Shown: positions 29,272-37,875, counted from the first letter of the stretch. The stretch is DNA of 64,000 nucleotides from Cyanobium usitatum str. Tous (GCF_963920485.1 NZ_OY986431.1:2251351-2315350), one strand, 5' to 3'. The notes: generated by a model from the sequence alone, not told the origin. Program-made: numbers and translations.

Positions 29272-30891
29272 CTACTCCCATTCGATGGTGCCCGGCGGTT
29301 TGCTGGTGATGTCGAGCACCACCCGGTTCACACCCTTGACCTCATTGACGATGCGGTTGGAGATTTTCTCGAGTAGGTCGTAGGGAAGGCGAGACCAATC
29401 GGCCGTCATGCCGTCTTCCGAGGAGACGCAGCGCAGCACGATCGGGAAGGCATAGGTGCGTTTATCGCCCATCACGCCCACGCTGCGCACCGGCAGCAAC
29501 ACGGCAAAAGCCTGCCAGATCTCGTTGTAGAGGCCCGCCTCCTTCACCTCCTCGCGCACGACCAGGTCGGCGTCACGAAGGATGTTGAGCTTCTCGCTGG
29601 TGACCTCACCGAGGATGCGAATCGCCAGACCAGGACCAGGGAAGGGGTGCCGGCCAACGATTTCCTGGGGCAGGCCCAGGCTGCGGCCCACCTTGCGCAC
29701 CTCGTCTTTAAACAAACGACGCAGGGGTTCCACCAGCTTGAACTGCAGATCCTTGGGCAGGCCACCGACGTTGTGGTGGCTTTTAATCTTCACCGCCACC
29801 CGCTCACCGGTTTTGGGATCAATGCCCGTGCCGGCGCTCTCGATCACATCGGGATAAAGGGTGCCCTGGGCCAGGTAGTCGAAAGGGCCGAGGCGCTTGC
29901 TCTCCTCTTCGAACACCCGGATGAATTCCGTGCCGATCAGCTTGCGCTTCTCCTCCGGGTCGGTGATGCCATCGAGCTTGCTGATGAAGCGCTCGCGGGC
30001 ATTGATGTATTCCACATTGATGTGGAAGCGCTTGTCGAAAAACTCCACCAGGAACTCAGGCTCGCCTTTGCGCATGAAGCCTTGATCGATGAACATGCAG
30101 GTGAGCTGGTCACCAATCGCCTTATGCAGCAAAAAGGCGAGGGTGGAGGAATCAACGCCTCCCGAGAGAGCGAGCAACACCTTCTTATCGCCGACTTGGG
30201 CGCGCACATCAGCCACCGCTTCGTCAATGAAAGCTGCTGTGGTCCAATCGGCCTCACAACCACAAATGTGGTACACGAAATTGCGCAGCATGGCCATGCC
30301 GCCGGTGGAGTGCACCACCTCGGGATGAAACTGCACGCCGTATAAGCGCCGCTGGTGATCAGCGACGGCGGCCTCTGGGGTGTTGTCGGTATGAGCCAGC
30401 CGCAAGAAGCCCTCGGGTAGCCGTTCCACCGAGTCGCCGTGGCTCATCCACATCGTCGAGCCGTCTTCGACGTTGGTGAGCAAATCGATCGGGTCGTCAA
30501 CGTGCAGTGGAGCCTTGCCGTATTCCGCCCGACCGGCGGCCACCACCGAGCCACCCAGCTGCTGCACCATCAGCTGCATGCCGTAGCAAACGCCCAGCAC
30601 CGGAATCCCTAGCTCCCAAATAGCGGGGTCGCACACGGGTGCCCCCGGCTCATACACCGAACTGGGACCGCCGCTGAGAATGATGCCCCGGGGGGCAATC
30701 GCCCGCAGCTCCTCGGCGGTGGTGGTGTAGCCCATCACCAGGGAGAAGACTTCGGTTTCCCTCACCCGCCTGGCGATCAGCTCCGAATACTGGGAGCCGA
30801 AATCAAGAATCACGATCGCCGGATAGCGCGTCGACTGGGAGGTGGCGTCGAGCTGGGGCACTGGGGCGGTAGGGGAAGCGGTGGAAGACAT
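29272..30891 (-). CDS. guaA: GMP synthase (glutamine-hydrolysing)
   Basis: Converts XMP to GMP with glutamine as amide donor. 539 residues: class I amidotransferase with nucleophile Cys102 (GVCYGMQ) and the QFHPEVVHS His-Glu, the ATP pyrophosphatase P-loop LSGGVDSS (about 251-258), and the C-terminal dimerisation domain ending in [12 protein letters not shown] at 30891 chosen; the frame runs 68 codons further upstream into cbiD, but that part is not conserved-looking. It lies 34 bp after cbiD. Confidence 0.97.
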   Translation of the reverse strand: MSSTASPTAPVPQLDATSQSTRYPAIVILDFGSQYSELIARRVRETEVFSLVMGYTTTAEELRAIAPRGIILSGGPSSVYEPGAPVCDPAIWELGIPVLGVCYGMQLMVQQLGGSVVAAGRAEYGKAPLHVDDPIDLLTNVEDGSTMWMSHGDSVERLPEGFLRLAHTDNTPEAAVADHQRRLYGVQFHPEVVHSTGGMAMLRNFVYHICGCEADWTTAAFIDEAVADVRAQVGDKKVLLALSGGVDSSTLAFLLHKAIGDQLTCMFIDQGFMRKGEPEFLVEFFDKRFHINVEYINARERFISKLDGITDPEEKRKLIGTEFIRVFEEESKRLGPFDYLAQGTLYPDVIESAGTGIDPKTGERVAVKIKSHHNVGGLPKDLQFKLVEPLRRLFKDEVRKVGRSLGLPQEIVGRHPFPGPGLAIRILGEVTSEKLNILRDADLVVREEVKEAGLYNEIWQAFAVLLPVRSVGVMGDKRTYAFPIVLRCVSSEDGMTADWSRLPYDLLEKISNRIVNEVKGVNRVVLDITSKPPGTIEWE

Positions 30892-30925
30892 CGACAACGC
30901 TGGGCCCTGGAGCATTCGAACCAGC

Positions 30926-32116
30926 CTAGGCGTCACTCTGGGCAAGGCTGCGTAAAGCCGTGAGCAACTCCAAGCCAACCGGGCCCTGGCCGCAGATCTG
31001 GCGGGAGCGATCGAACAGCACGGCCCCCACCGCCATCGACTCCTGGCCATAGCGGGCCAGATAGCGCAGGCTGCGCTGCTCCACCGCCGCCGCAATGGCC
31101 TGACGCAGGCGCTCGGCCCGCGGAGCGTCCCGCTGGGCCAGCTCTGCTAGGGCCGCCTCCACGGTGGGGGCATCGTGAAGGGCTTGCAGGGCCTCCCCGC
31201 CCAGCCCGGCAAGGGCCGCCAGGGCCGTGAGCACCTCGGCGCGGCCATCGGCCAGGTGGTGGTGGGTGTGGAAGATGCCGCCGGCCAGCTTGATCAATTT
31301 GCCCTGATAACCCAGTAGCAGCAGGCGGCGCACGCCGGCCTCGGCTGCCGCCACGAGCAGCGGTCCGAGCCAGTTGCCCGCCTTGAGCAAAAGCTCAGGC
31401 GGCAACCCCAGCCTGGGCGCCAGATCAAGCCCGTTCTCACCGATCACCAGCACCAGATCAGCGCAAAAAGCAGGCGCTGCGGCGCGTTCGCGCAGAGCCG
31501 CAAGGGCCTGGGCCAGCTGGTCGGGGCCGGCGCTGCGCTGCACCTCAGCCTGGGTACCGATCAAAGCCAGGCCATCCACCACCCCAAAGGCGGCATTGCT
31601 GGTGCGCTCGGCCAGACGCCTGCCCTCTGGAATCACCACCTGCAGCTCCAAACGCCGTCCCTGCGGCAGCAGGGGCCGCAGGTTGCACTCGAGCAGCTGT
31701 TCGGCATAGGCCGACACGCACGCCTCACCACTGGCCTGCAGCACCCCCACCCCCTCGCCAGCCCGCAACTCGAGCCACCTACCTGGCCCCTCCAGCCAGC
31801 GCAATTGCACCCATAGCTGCAGGCCACGGGTGAGGTCGAGCACCTCCGGCCCCGGATCACAGCTGGACATGGCCAGCACCCAGCCATCGGCCAAGGGCGC
31901 GGCCGCTTGCACCGGCACCCGGGCGGGCAGCTCGCCGGCTGCCTCGGCTTCGGGATGGAGCCAAAGGGGCTGGTAACTCTGCCAGGGCTTGCCGAGCAGG
32001 GTCACCAGGGCCGCCCGGGCTGCGGCCGTGAGCCACACCGGCACGGTGTATCCAGCAGTGGCATCCGCCGAAGAAGCCTCGATTTGGGTCAGCTCAAGCA
32101 ACGGGCGAAAGCACAC
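30926..32116 (-). CDS. cbiD: Cobalt-precorrin-5B C1-methyltransferase
   Basis: Methylates C1 in the early-cobalt (anaerobic) corrin pathway to (pseudo)cobalamin. 396 residues with CbiD-like features: an N-terminal [14 protein letters not shown] block, the [29 protein letters not shown] segment (about 165-193; signature PEG plus R-T-x-N) and [23 protein letters not shown] (about 267-289), which resembles the GKxxKLAxGxxxTH pattern of the family. GTG start at 32116. It is upstream of guaA, a pairing I recall from other Synechococcus genomes. It diverges from the aminotransferase by 57 bp; there is no room for a cobalamin riboswitch. Confidence 0.88.
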   Translation of the reverse strand: MCFRPLLELTQIEASSADATAGYTVPVWLTAAARAALVTLLGKPWQSYQPLWLHPEAEAAGELPARVPVQAAAPLADGWVLAMSSCDPGPEVLDLTRGLQLWVQLRWLEGPGRWLELRAGEGVGVLQASGEACVSAYAEQLLECNLRPLLPQGRRLELQVVIPEGRRLAERTSNAAFGVVDGLALIGTQAEVQRSAGPDQLAQALAALRERAAAPAFCADLVLVIGENGLDLAPRLGLPPELLLKAGNWLGPLLVAAAEAGVRRLLLLGYQGKLIKLAGGIFHTHHHLADGRAEVLTALAALAGLGGEALQALHDAPTVEAALAELAQRDAPRAERLRQAIAAAVEQRSLRYLARYGQESMAVGAVLFDRSRQICGQGPVGLELLTALRSLAQSDA

Positions 32117-32173
32117 TGGTTTTTTATGGTGGTTGATTGTGCGGTCCGCCGCCGCCCGCAGTACCCCCTAGCC

Positions 32174-33328
32174 ATGCAGGACAAACTCAGCCTGATGATC
32201 CCAGGCCCCACCCCGGTGCCGGAGCGCGTCCTGCTTGCCATGGGCCGCCATCCGATCGGCCACCGCAGCGCCGACTTTCAGAAAATCGTTAAGCGCACCA
32301 CCCAACAGCTGCAGTGGCTACATCAGACAAAGGGCGACGTGCTGGTGATCACAGGCAGCGGCACCGCTGCCATGGAGGCGGGAATCATCAACGTGCTTAG
32401 CAAGGGCGACACGGTGCTCTGCGGCGACAACGGCAAGTTTGGCGAGCGCTGGGTGAAGCTGGCCAAGGCCTATGGCCTGAACGTGCAGGTGGTCCAGGCC
32501 GAATGGGGCCAGCCCCTGGATCCAGAGGCCTTCCGCGTCGCCCTTGAAGCCGACACTGCCAAAGCGATCAAGGCCGTGATCCTCACCCACTCGGAAACCT
32601 CCACTGGGGTGATCAACGATCTGCAGACCATCGCCTCGCACGTCAAGGCCCACGGCACCGCCCTCTGCATCGCCGACTGCGTCACCAGCCTGGGCGCCTG
32701 CAATGTGCCCATGGAGGACTGGGGCATCGACGTGATCGGCTCCGGCTCCCAGAAGGGCTACATGATGCCGCCGGGGTTGGCTTTCGTGGCCATGAGCGAC
32801 CGGGCCTGGGAAGCCTGCAAGCACTCAGATCTGCCGAAGTTTTATCTAGATCTGGCCAAATACCGCAAATCGGCCCATGCCGACAGCAACCCCTTCACCC
32901 CGGCCATCAACCTCTACTTCGCCCTCGAAGCAGCCCTGGAAATGATGCAAGCAGAGGGCCTTGAAAAGATCTTTGCCCGCCATGCCCGTCACCGGGCCGC
33001 CGCCCAGGCAGGCATGCAGGCGATTGGTCTGCCCCTCTATGCCGCGGAGGGCTGCGGCAGCCCGGCCATCACCGCTGTGGCGCCAGAAGGCATCGACGCC
33101 GAAGCGATGCGCAAAGCCGTGAAAGAAAAGTTCGACATCCTGCTGGCTGGTGGCCAGGATCACCTCAAGGGCAAGGTGTTCCGCATCGGCCACCTGGGCT
33201 TTGTTTGTGATCGCGACGTGCTCACCGCCGTAGCTGCCATCGAAGCAACCCTGCAGGATCTGGGCTTACACAAAGGCAGCGCCGGTGCTGGCGTAGCCGC
33301 CTGTGCAGCAGCCCTGGCCCAGGGCTGA
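32174..33328 (+). CDS. Class V aminotransferase (serine/alanine-glyoxylate type)
   Basis: 384-residue PLP enzyme: PGPTPVPERVL at the N-terminus, GSGTAAMEAGI (61-71), IADCVTSLGA (167-176, the PLP-ring Asp) and Lys194 in GSGSQKGYM as the Schiff base. This group includes serine-glyoxylate aminotransferase of photorespiration and the protein once called the 42-kDa subunit of a soluble hydrogenase in cyanobacteria. Substrates cannot be fixed from sequence, though transamination of glyoxylate fits a photosynthetic cell. ATG at 32174; the frame extends upstream but overlaps cbiD. A hairpin follows the stop by about 8 bp. Confidence 0.9.
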   Translation: MQDKLSLMIPGPTPVPERVLLAMGRHPIGHRSADFQKIVKRTTQQLQWLHQTKGDVLVITGSGTAAMEAGIINVLSKGDTVLCGDNGKFGERWVKLAKAYGLNVQVVQAEWGQPLDPEAFRVALEADTAKAIKAVILTHSETSTGVINDLQTIASHVKAHGTALCIADCVTSLGACNVPMEDWGIDVIGSGSQKGYMMPPGLAFVAMSDRAWEACKHSDLPKFYLDLAKYRKSAHADSNPFTPAINLYFALEAALEMMQAEGLEKIFARHARHRAAAQAGMQAIGLPLYAAEGCGSPAITAVAPEGIDAEAMRKAVKEKFDILLAGGQDHLKGKVFRIGHLGFVCDRDVLTAVAAIEATLQDLGLHKGSAGAGVAACAAALAQG

Positions 33329-33335
33329 GCAAACG

Positions 33336-33371
33336 TCTGGGGAGAGCAGGCTTTGCGCCGTTCTCCCCAAG
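33336..33371 (+). terminator. Hairpin after the aminotransferase gene, possible terminator
   Basis: GGGGAGA at 33339-33345 pairs with TCTCCCC at 33362-33368 around a 16-base loop that itself can form a short GGC/GCC stem. The outer TCT and AGA can extend the stem with one bulged base. No long T-run follows, so efficiency is uncertain, but its position just after the stop and before the tRNA fits transcript termination. Confidence 0.5.
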
Positions 33372-33398
33372 ACTCTGCTAATTTGATTTATACACTTT

Positions 33399-33470
33399 GC
33401 GGGTGTAATTCAGTGGTAGAATGTCAGCTTCCCAAGCTGAACGTCGCCGGTTCGAATCCGGTCACCCGCT
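33399..33470 (+). tRNA. tRNA-Gly (anticodon CCC)
   Basis: 72-base cloverleaf: acceptor GCGGGTG/CACCCGC (33399-33405 and 33463-33469), D-arm ATTC/GAAT with a GG-containing loop, anticodon stem TCAGC/GCTGA around the loop TTCCCAA, which gives anticodon CCC, and T-arm with TTCGAAT and one G-U pair. Discriminator T; CCA is not encoded. It reads GGG codons. A TATACA at 33389-33394 lies too close upstream to be an ordinary -10 with a 5' leader. The tRNA opens the least-characterised part of the window. Confidence 0.95.
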
Positions 33471-33502
33471 TTATTCTCAGTCCCTGGATTTAGGCCAAAG
33501 GC

Positions 33503-33523
33503 GAATTGGGCCAGGGCCAATTC
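33503..33523. repeat. Inverted repeat between tRNA-Gly and a small minus-strand gene
   Basis: GAATTGG (33503-33509) and CCAATTC (33517-33523) flank a 7-base loop. It lies between the end of the tRNA and the stop of the convergent small gene at 33546, so it may help end one or both transcripts. No T-run on either side. Confidence 0.4.
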
Positions 33524-33545
33524 AACTCAGAGAAACTAGCCTGAT

Positions 33546-33779
33546 TCAGCCACGGGGCTTGATCAACTGCAAAACCTGGGGGCCGGTGGCCGCCATCCGG
33601 CGCTCGCCATCCAAAGCAGCAATGATGAAGCGCGCGGCCTGGGACAAATCTCCTTGCTCAGCAGCAAGGCGCGCCCGGGCCTCATCGGCCCGAATCGAAA
33701 CAAGGAATCTTTCGCGCCCGTCAGCCGAGGGTACGGCCAACGAGGAAGTACGCGCTGGGCTAGTAAAAATGGCAGTCAT
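33546..33779 (-). CDS. Small unknown protein
   Basis: 77 residues from the ATG at 33779; a GTG at 33809 would add ten. The sequence is protein-like: a strand-like ERFLVSIRADEA, a helix QAARFIIAALDGERRM and a closing TGPQVLQLIKPRG. No motif recognised, no signal or membrane segment. It stands alone, with about 160 bp of non-coding DNA upstream that contains an inverted repeat (33834-33856). Reality of the gene is likely but unproven; codon usage and composition resemble the neighbours. Confidence 0.52.
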   Translation of the reverse strand: MTAIFTSPARTSSLAVPSADGRERFLVSIRADEARARLAAEQGDLSQAARFIIAALDGERRMAATGPQVLQLIKPRG

Positions 33780-33833
33780 CTCAACGGTATCTGAACGGGA
33801 ATTGCCCACACAAAATCAGCTTTAGCCATCCTG

Positions 33834-33856
33834 GCAAGGGTTGATATATCCCTTGC
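33834..33856. promoter_or_regulatory. Inverted repeat upstream of a small gene, possible operator
   Basis: GCAAGGG (33834-33840) and CCCTTGC (33850-33856) are perfect 7-bp arms around an AT-rich 9-base centre. The repeat lies 55 bp upstream of the ATG at 33779 in the 160-bp non-coding gap 33780-33941. The dyad with an AT-rich centre looks like a regulator site or a small hairpin. No known family assigned. Nothing else is recognisable in this gap. Confidence 0.4.
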
Positions 33857-33941
33857 AAGATTAAAGCATTCATTTTGATCATACGCCAGGCTGAACATGC
33901 CAAGTGAAAACATCACCTAGCTCAACCCAAGACCCCCAGCT

Positions 33942-34199
33942 TCAGGTTCCTGGCTCTTCCCGATTGCCACCCAATGCGGCAATTTGATCACGCAAAGACT
34001 GGGATCGCTGCTCATCACCGCGGGTGAGGGCCACTGCAAGTGCAAACTCAAGCTTCTCCAACTGATGCTCCCCCTCTCCAGAGGTAGGTGGGTAGCCGCT
34101 GCGGCCGGAAGAAGCCTGGTTGGCAACCGACTGACCTAAGGCCGAGGCTTGCGAGCAGCGATTGGTGGAACCGTTTTGGGAGGGTGTGGGGTATGCCAT
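33942..34199 (-). CDS. Small protein with a UVR-like motif
   Basis: 85 residues. The first half is Ser/Gly/Pro-rich and probably disordered. The second half (about 45-78) is a helical pair, LEKLEFALAVALTRGDEQRS then LRDQIAALGG, that resembles the UVR motif of UvrB and UvrC; compare the UvrB C-terminus in this window, with LEF...[11 protein letters not shown]. Such motifs mediate UvrB-UvrC contact and also occur in other small proteins (McsA, ClpC-type ATPases). Whether it binds UvrC or anything else is unknown. ATG at 34199. Confidence 0.55.
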   Translation of the reverse strand: MAYPTPSQNGSTNRCSQASALGQSVANQASSGRSGYPPTSGEGEHQLEKLEFALAVALTRGDEQRSQSLRDQIAALGGNREEPGT

Positions 34200-34243
34200 A
34201 ACTGCTTTCTTACCATTCTGACACCATTGGCCAGCCCCCGGGA

Positions 34244-34513
34244 TCAGGCCGCTGCCGCCATTTCATCGTTTTGGTAGGTGAGCTTGTTTTGATCGGTGAG
34301 CTCAAGCAAGGCGCGACAGTCGACTAGCAGTCGTTCAACGTTGTCGAGACTGGTGATCTCCTGGGGATCCCGCTCCCCTTGGCGATCAAGTTGCAGCTCC
34401 GTGGCTTCCAAACGCTGCTCCAGCCTCACCAGCCGCTGGGAGAGGGCGTGCACGGTTTGGGCCAAATCCTCAGCATTACGGCTGATGCGGAAGGAAACCG
34501 ACTCGTAAGCCAT
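34244..34513 (-). CDS. Small coiled-coil protein of unknown function
   Basis: 89 residues from the ATG at 34513 (MAYESVSFRISRNAEDL); a longer frame to 34564 is possible but less convincing. Residues 12-45 form a Leu/Arg/Glu heptad-like helix (HALSQRLVRLEQRLEATEL) and a second helix spans about 53-75 (LDNVERLLVDCRALLEL). No signal or membrane segment in the chosen form. It diverges from the exported-protein gene at 34652. Function unknown. Confidence 0.58.
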   Translation of the reverse strand: MAYESVSFRISRNAEDLAQTVHALSQRLVRLEQRLEATELQLDRQGERDPQEITSLDNVERLLVDCRALLELTDQNKLTYQNDEMAAAA

Positions 34514-34651
34514 GGCAATCAGGGCATGGGAGCCGATCACAACACACAAACCAGCAGCAGCCAAGGCCAGAGCTCTTCCCGGCCCCAGACTCGACTTAGG
34601 CCAAAGAGATCGATACGTTGGACCCCGGTATCCCCGTTGACGCCCCAGGCC

Positions 34652-35089
34652 ATGGCACTAAAAATGACTTTCCGGCAGATTCCCGGGTTGCGCCTTGCCC
34701 TGCTGGTCTTGCTAAGCAGCGCTGCTGGATTCGGCCTCGCCCTACCCGGCCAGGCCCAGACAGCTGAGGCCAACACCGCCGCCGCCAACGCCGGCTCAGG
34801 GGGCAAGGGGGCTCAGATTTACTGCTTTATGCGCAACAGCGGCAACAACCACCAGGTGAGCTGGGATGCCGCCTACGCGGTGATCAAACGCCAAAACGAC
34901 AAACTGTTCAAGACCTCCCCGGAGCACGCCGCGGTGATGATCACGGAAGCTGTGGTGCAGAACCCCAGCGTATTTCCCGACTGCGGCCGCTACCTAGGTG
35001 ACCTGTTCGCAAAGCCCGAAGCCAAGCCAGATGCCAGCACCAGCCCAGCGACTGGCGGCACCTCCCGCAGTGAGTGGCTGGGTCAGTAG
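34652..35089 (+). CDS. Conserved cyanobacterial exported protein (DUF6554-like)
   Basis: 145 residues: a signal peptide (LRLALLVLLSSAAGFGLALPGQAQ; hydrophobic core about 15-28) and then a compact domain. The domain has IYCFMRNSGNNHQVSWDAAY (start about 54), SPEHAAVMITEAVVQNP and FPDCGRYLGDLF. Two conserved cysteines (YCFMR and DCGRY) could form a disulfide. It resembles a family I know as DUF6554 in cyanobacteria; that label is from memory. ATG at 34652 or 34664. The lipoprotein gene overlaps its end. Confidence 0.7.
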   Translation: MALKMTFRQIPGLRLALLVLLSSAAGFGLALPGQAQTAEANTAAANAGSGGKGAQIYCFMRNSGNNHQVSWDAAYAVIKRQNDKLFKTSPEHAAVMITEAVVQNPSVFPDCGRYLGDLFAKPEAKPDASTSPATGGTSRSEWLGQ

Positions 35090-35516
35090 GGCGCGCCAAT
35101 ATTTGTGCCGAACCGGATGCCGAGCAGGGGGCAGCTTGGCCGCCCTTGCCGGGCTGCTGCTGCTTGCCGGTGGCTGCGCTGAAGAGCCCCTACCCCAGCG
35201 CCAGGTACGCAGCGACGACTGCCTGCAAACCGTGCAGCTCGACCAGCTGAAGGAGCAGATCCGCCGCTGCGATGCCGTGGTGGCGGCATTTCCAACCAAC
35301 CCAGGCCCTCTCAACGATCGCTACTTGCTACACAGCCTGGCGGGCAACGAGGCGGCAGCCTGCGCTGATATCAACCGGGCTGCAGCCCTTGCCCGCTCTA
35401 AACCGCCAGCCAGCCTGGATCCCCAACTGCGCACCGATCTGAAACTGCGTCAACAGCTCTGCAGGGAAGGCGGTGGCAAAGGCAAGGGCGCAAGCAAAGC
35501 CCGGCCCCAACCCTGA
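35070..35516 (+). CDS. Unknown lipoprotein
   Basis: About 148 residues from GTG 35070; TTG at 35103 is an alternative. A lipoprotein signal ends in LLLLAGGC followed by AEE, so the Cys is acylated. The mature part is small, with three further Cys (DDCLQT, IRRCDA, AACADI) and a helical stretch LNDRYLLHSLAGNEAAACA resembling one TPR-like hairpin. Basic C-terminal tail (GKGKGASKARP). It overlaps the preceding exported-protein gene by 20 bp, so the two are probably cotranscribed and both act outside the cytoplasm. It converges on the SNF2 gene with 6 bp between. Confidence 0.62.
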   Translation: MSGWVSRARQYLCRTGCRAGGSLAALAGLLLLAGGCAEEPLPQRQVRSDDCLQTVQLDQLKEQIRRCDAVVAAFPTNPGPLNDRYLLHSLAGNEAAACADINRAAALARSKPPASLDPQLRTDLKLRQQLCREGGGKGKGASKARPQP

Positions 35517-35522
35517 GCAGCC

Positions 35523-37136
35523 TCACCAGCGACCCATCAGATCTCGCATCATCGCCGGCAAACTGCGGCGCTCCAACAGCTGGGAGCGGCGCTGCAACAA
35601 CACGGCGATGCGCTCGGCCTTACTGGCCAGCAAGCCGTCCACCAACTGGTCGGCAACGCCCAGCTGCAGCCAATGGCTGGTGAGGCAGGCCCCCATGCCA
35701 ATGCGGTGACAGCGATCTTCTGCCTGTTCCGCATCCCCTGGGGTCCAGGGGCGCTCAATTAGCACCACATGCCGCGCCCGGTGCAGGGTGAAGCCCAGGC
35801 CCCCGGTGCCATAGGTAGCGATCAGCAGGGAATGATCTCCGCGCTGAAAGGCATCAACCTGGGCCTGGCGCTGGGCCGGCGGCAGGGCGCCGGTGAGGAC
35901 GCAACTGGCTTCAAAACTGCGGTGCAACATCTCGGCCGTGGCCACGAAGGCCGTGAACACCACAACCGCCTCGCCCTTGGCCAGCAACGGTGCCACCAGT
36001 GCCCGGGTGGCTGGAAGTTTATAATCGGAGCCGATCTGGCGCAGGGCCGTGAGCACGGCCAGCAGCTCGGCATCGCGGCGCACCTCACCGAGAGCAGCCC
36101 GACGGCGATAATCGTCGACCTTGACCTGCAGCCGGTGCTCAAAGCCGCGGGCCGAAGGCTCATCCAGCTCGACTGGCCACAGCTGGCGCAGCTTGGGGGG
36201 CAGGTCGAGGCAATCCTGCTTACGGCGATGCAGCACCAGGGGCCGCACTAGCCGCTGCAGGTCTTCCAGGTGGCTGGCCCCATTCGCCTGCCAGAGGCGC
36301 CGTCCGCCCTGCTCGCGCCAGTGGCCCTGGCAGAAGAGTTCCTCAAAGGCCCGTTGGTCGCGGGCGAGGGGGTGGCCAATCGCCGCCAGCAGGGGAAATA
36401 ACTGGGCTGGGCGGCCATTTTTCATCGGCGTGCCGGTCAGTAGCCAGATGGCGCGCAGCCGGGGGTGACGGGCCAGGCGCAGCAGCCCCTGGCTGCGGCG
36501 GGTATAGCTGTTTTGGGCGAAGTGGGCCTCATCGGCGATCAGCACGGTGCCGGCGGGCGGCAAGGCGTCGGGCAGCCGGGCCCAGCTGTGCAGCTCCAGA
36601 TGCAAGCCCAGGCTGGCCGCCTCACCCTGCCAATGGTCGTGCAGACCTACCGGGGCAATCACCAGGATGCGGCAATCGGCTTGGCGCACCATGGCCCGGG
36701 CCGCCATCAGGGCCGTGAGCGTCTTACCCAACCCCATAGCATCTGCGAGCACGGCTCCGCGGCGGGCCAGCAGCCAGCGCACCGCGGCCCGCTGATGGGC
36801 AAATAAAACCCGGCCATCCAGCAGGGGCTGCTCCAAATCTGCCGACGCCACCAACTGCCGATGGGGCGGCAGGGGAGGCAGGGGCTGCCCCAGCCAGGCG
36901 AGCCACTGGGCCAGCTCGGGCTGCACAGGAAAGCGACCCGCCAGGGCGTGCTGCAAGGCGGCGGCAGCTTCTAGGGGAAATGACCAGCAACGCTGACGAC
37001 CCGACCAACTCCCCCGGGGGCGGATCGCCCGCAACTGGGCCTGGGTGACCGCGTCGTAGGGGCTTACCACCTCAATCAAACCAGTCGCCCCCAGCCGCAG
37101 CAGACAGCGCATCCGCGGAAGTGCAATCGTCGACAC
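35523..37136 (-). CDS. SNF2-family helicase with N-terminal HARP-like domain
   Basis: 537 residues. The N-terminus (about 8-66) resembles the HARP domain of SMARCAL1: a strand-rich start and then RGSWSGRQRCWSFPLEAAAAL, equivalent to the W-x-F-P-L signature. A complete SNF2 motor follows: DAMGLGKT (132-139), DEAH (202-205), LLTGTPMKN (232-240), ATYGTGGLGFTL and QAEDRCHRIG (471-480). The last matches the QAEDRxHRIG of SMARCAL1/ZRANB3 more closely than the Swi2/Rad54 groups. HARP-SNF2 proteins rewind or remodel DNA forks in eukaryotes; bacterial ones are little studied. It diverges from an HNH nuclease gene, 29-50 bp away. Confidence 0.85.
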   Translation of the reverse strand: MSTIALPRMRCLLRLGATGLIEVVSPYDAVTQAQLRAIRPRGSWSGRQRCWSFPLEAAAALQHALAGRFPVQPELAQWLAWLGQPLPPLPPHRQLVASADLEQPLLDGRVLFAHQRAAVRWLLARRGAVLADAMGLGKTLTALMAARAMVRQADCRILVIAPVGLHDHWQGEAASLGLHLELHSWARLPDALPPAGTVLIADEAHFAQNSYTRRSQGLLRLARHPRLRAIWLLTGTPMKNGRPAQLFPLLAAIGHPLARDQRAFEELFCQGHWREQGGRRLWQANGASHLEDLQRLVRPLVLHRRKQDCLDLPPKLRQLWPVELDEPSARGFEHRLQVKVDDYRRRAALGEVRRDAELLAVLTALRQIGSDYKLPATRALVAPLLAKGEAVVVFTAFVATAEMLHRSFEASCVLTGALPPAQRQAQVDAFQRGDHSLLIATYGTGGLGFTLHRARHVVLIERPWTPGDAEQAEDRCHRIGMGACLTSHWLQLGVADQLVDGLLASKAERIAVLLQRRSQLLERRSLPAMMRDLMGRW

Positions 37137-37186
37137 ATTGACACCCCAGGTGGTGGGGGCAAACTTTGCTCAACCGAGTCGCGTTG

Positions 37187-37609
37187 ATGCAGGCCAGGGA
37201 TGGGGTGTTCCTTGAGGATCTCTGTCCCAAATTGCGCGTCAGACGCTGGCGCCAATCCCTTCATCAAATAACCGCCCAACACTGCGTTTATTGCGGTGAG
37301 CGCTCTGAATCAATCGACCACGTACACCCCAAGAGCCGGGGCGGGCTCAGTGTCACCGAGAACTGCGTGCCTGCGTGTTTGGCCTGCAATGGCGATAAGG
37401 GAGATGCGGATGCCTTTGCCTGGTACCGGCGCCAGCCTTTTTATGACCCCCGCCGCTCCATGGCAATTCGTGCCTGGACCGATGGGGACCTGCGCCTAGC
37501 AATGCGGCTGCTGCAGTGGGTCCATCCCGGCCAATTAGAGGAACTGGTGGAACCTCACCAGACCCGGCAGGCCTCGGCGCCGTTGTGGCGCTGGCAGATG
37601 GCCTCCTGA
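37187..37609 (+). CDS. HNH endonuclease
   Basis: 140 residues from the ATG at 37187; TTG at 37166 or 37184 could add a few. The HNH fold is clear: zinc cysteines in CVYCG, then [12 protein letters not shown], with the DH and second His of the catalytic strand, then [17 protein letters not shown] with the second Cys pair and the Asn. The C-terminal part ([21 protein letters not shown] onward; first block about 79-98) is outside the minimal domain. Stand-alone and small, like restriction- or repair-type HNH nucleases. It is head-to-head with the HARP/SNF2 helicase, suggesting joint control. The 3' end overlaps a convergent membrane-protein gene by 55 bp. Confidence 0.85.
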   Translation: MQARDGVFLEDLCPKLRVRRWRQSLHQITAQHCVYCGERSESIDHVHPKSRGGLSVTENCVPACLACNGDKGDADAFAWYRRQPFYDPRRSMAIRAWTDGDLRLAMRLLQWVHPGQLEELVEPHQTRQASAPLWRWQMAS

Positions 37610-37851
37610 ACCTGGGGTCCCTCGGGGGCAACCACCAAAGCCAGCAGCAGCAGCACCCCCGCCAACACCACCGGCACGGTGATCTCACGACCACTGGAGC
37701 GGGACCGGCGCCTTGGGGAGAGCTGCGTCTTAGAAATTGGTGCCGGGAAGTCAAGAGCCGCCCGAAAGCGAGGCGCAATGGAGCTTGCAGTAGGGCAACC
37801 AGTAACAGGAAAGGCTGAGACCGTGAAAACTGAGACCGTCATGGCGATCAC
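37555..37851 (-). CDS. Small single-pass membrane protein
   Basis: Up to 98 residues; the start is uncertain (ATG 37851 or 37842, or a later codon). The convincing part is the C-terminal half: a basic stretch [13 protein letters not shown], one hydrophobic helix ([20 protein letters not shown]; about 58-77) and a tail with two Cys ending in ACRVW. I believe similar short proteins with the same tail occur in related Synechococcus genomes. Its 3' end overlaps the HNH gene by 55 bp on the opposite strand, which weakens the call somewhat. Confidence 0.52.
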   Translation of the reverse strand: MIAMTVSVFTVSAFPVTGCPTASSIAPRFRAALDFPAPISKTQLSPRRRSRSSGREITVPVVLAGVLLLLALVVAPEGPQVQEAICQRHNGAEACRVW

Positions 37852-37875
37852 TTCAGGAATAATACAGGTGTACTC

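Noticed and set aside
32117..32173. Possible cobalamin riboswitch upstream of cbiD
   Set aside because: Only 57 bp available, no B12-box-like element.
33389..33394. TATACA as the -10 of the tRNA-Gly promoter
   Set aside because: It ends only 4 bases before the mature tRNA 5' end, so transcription would start inside the tRNA.
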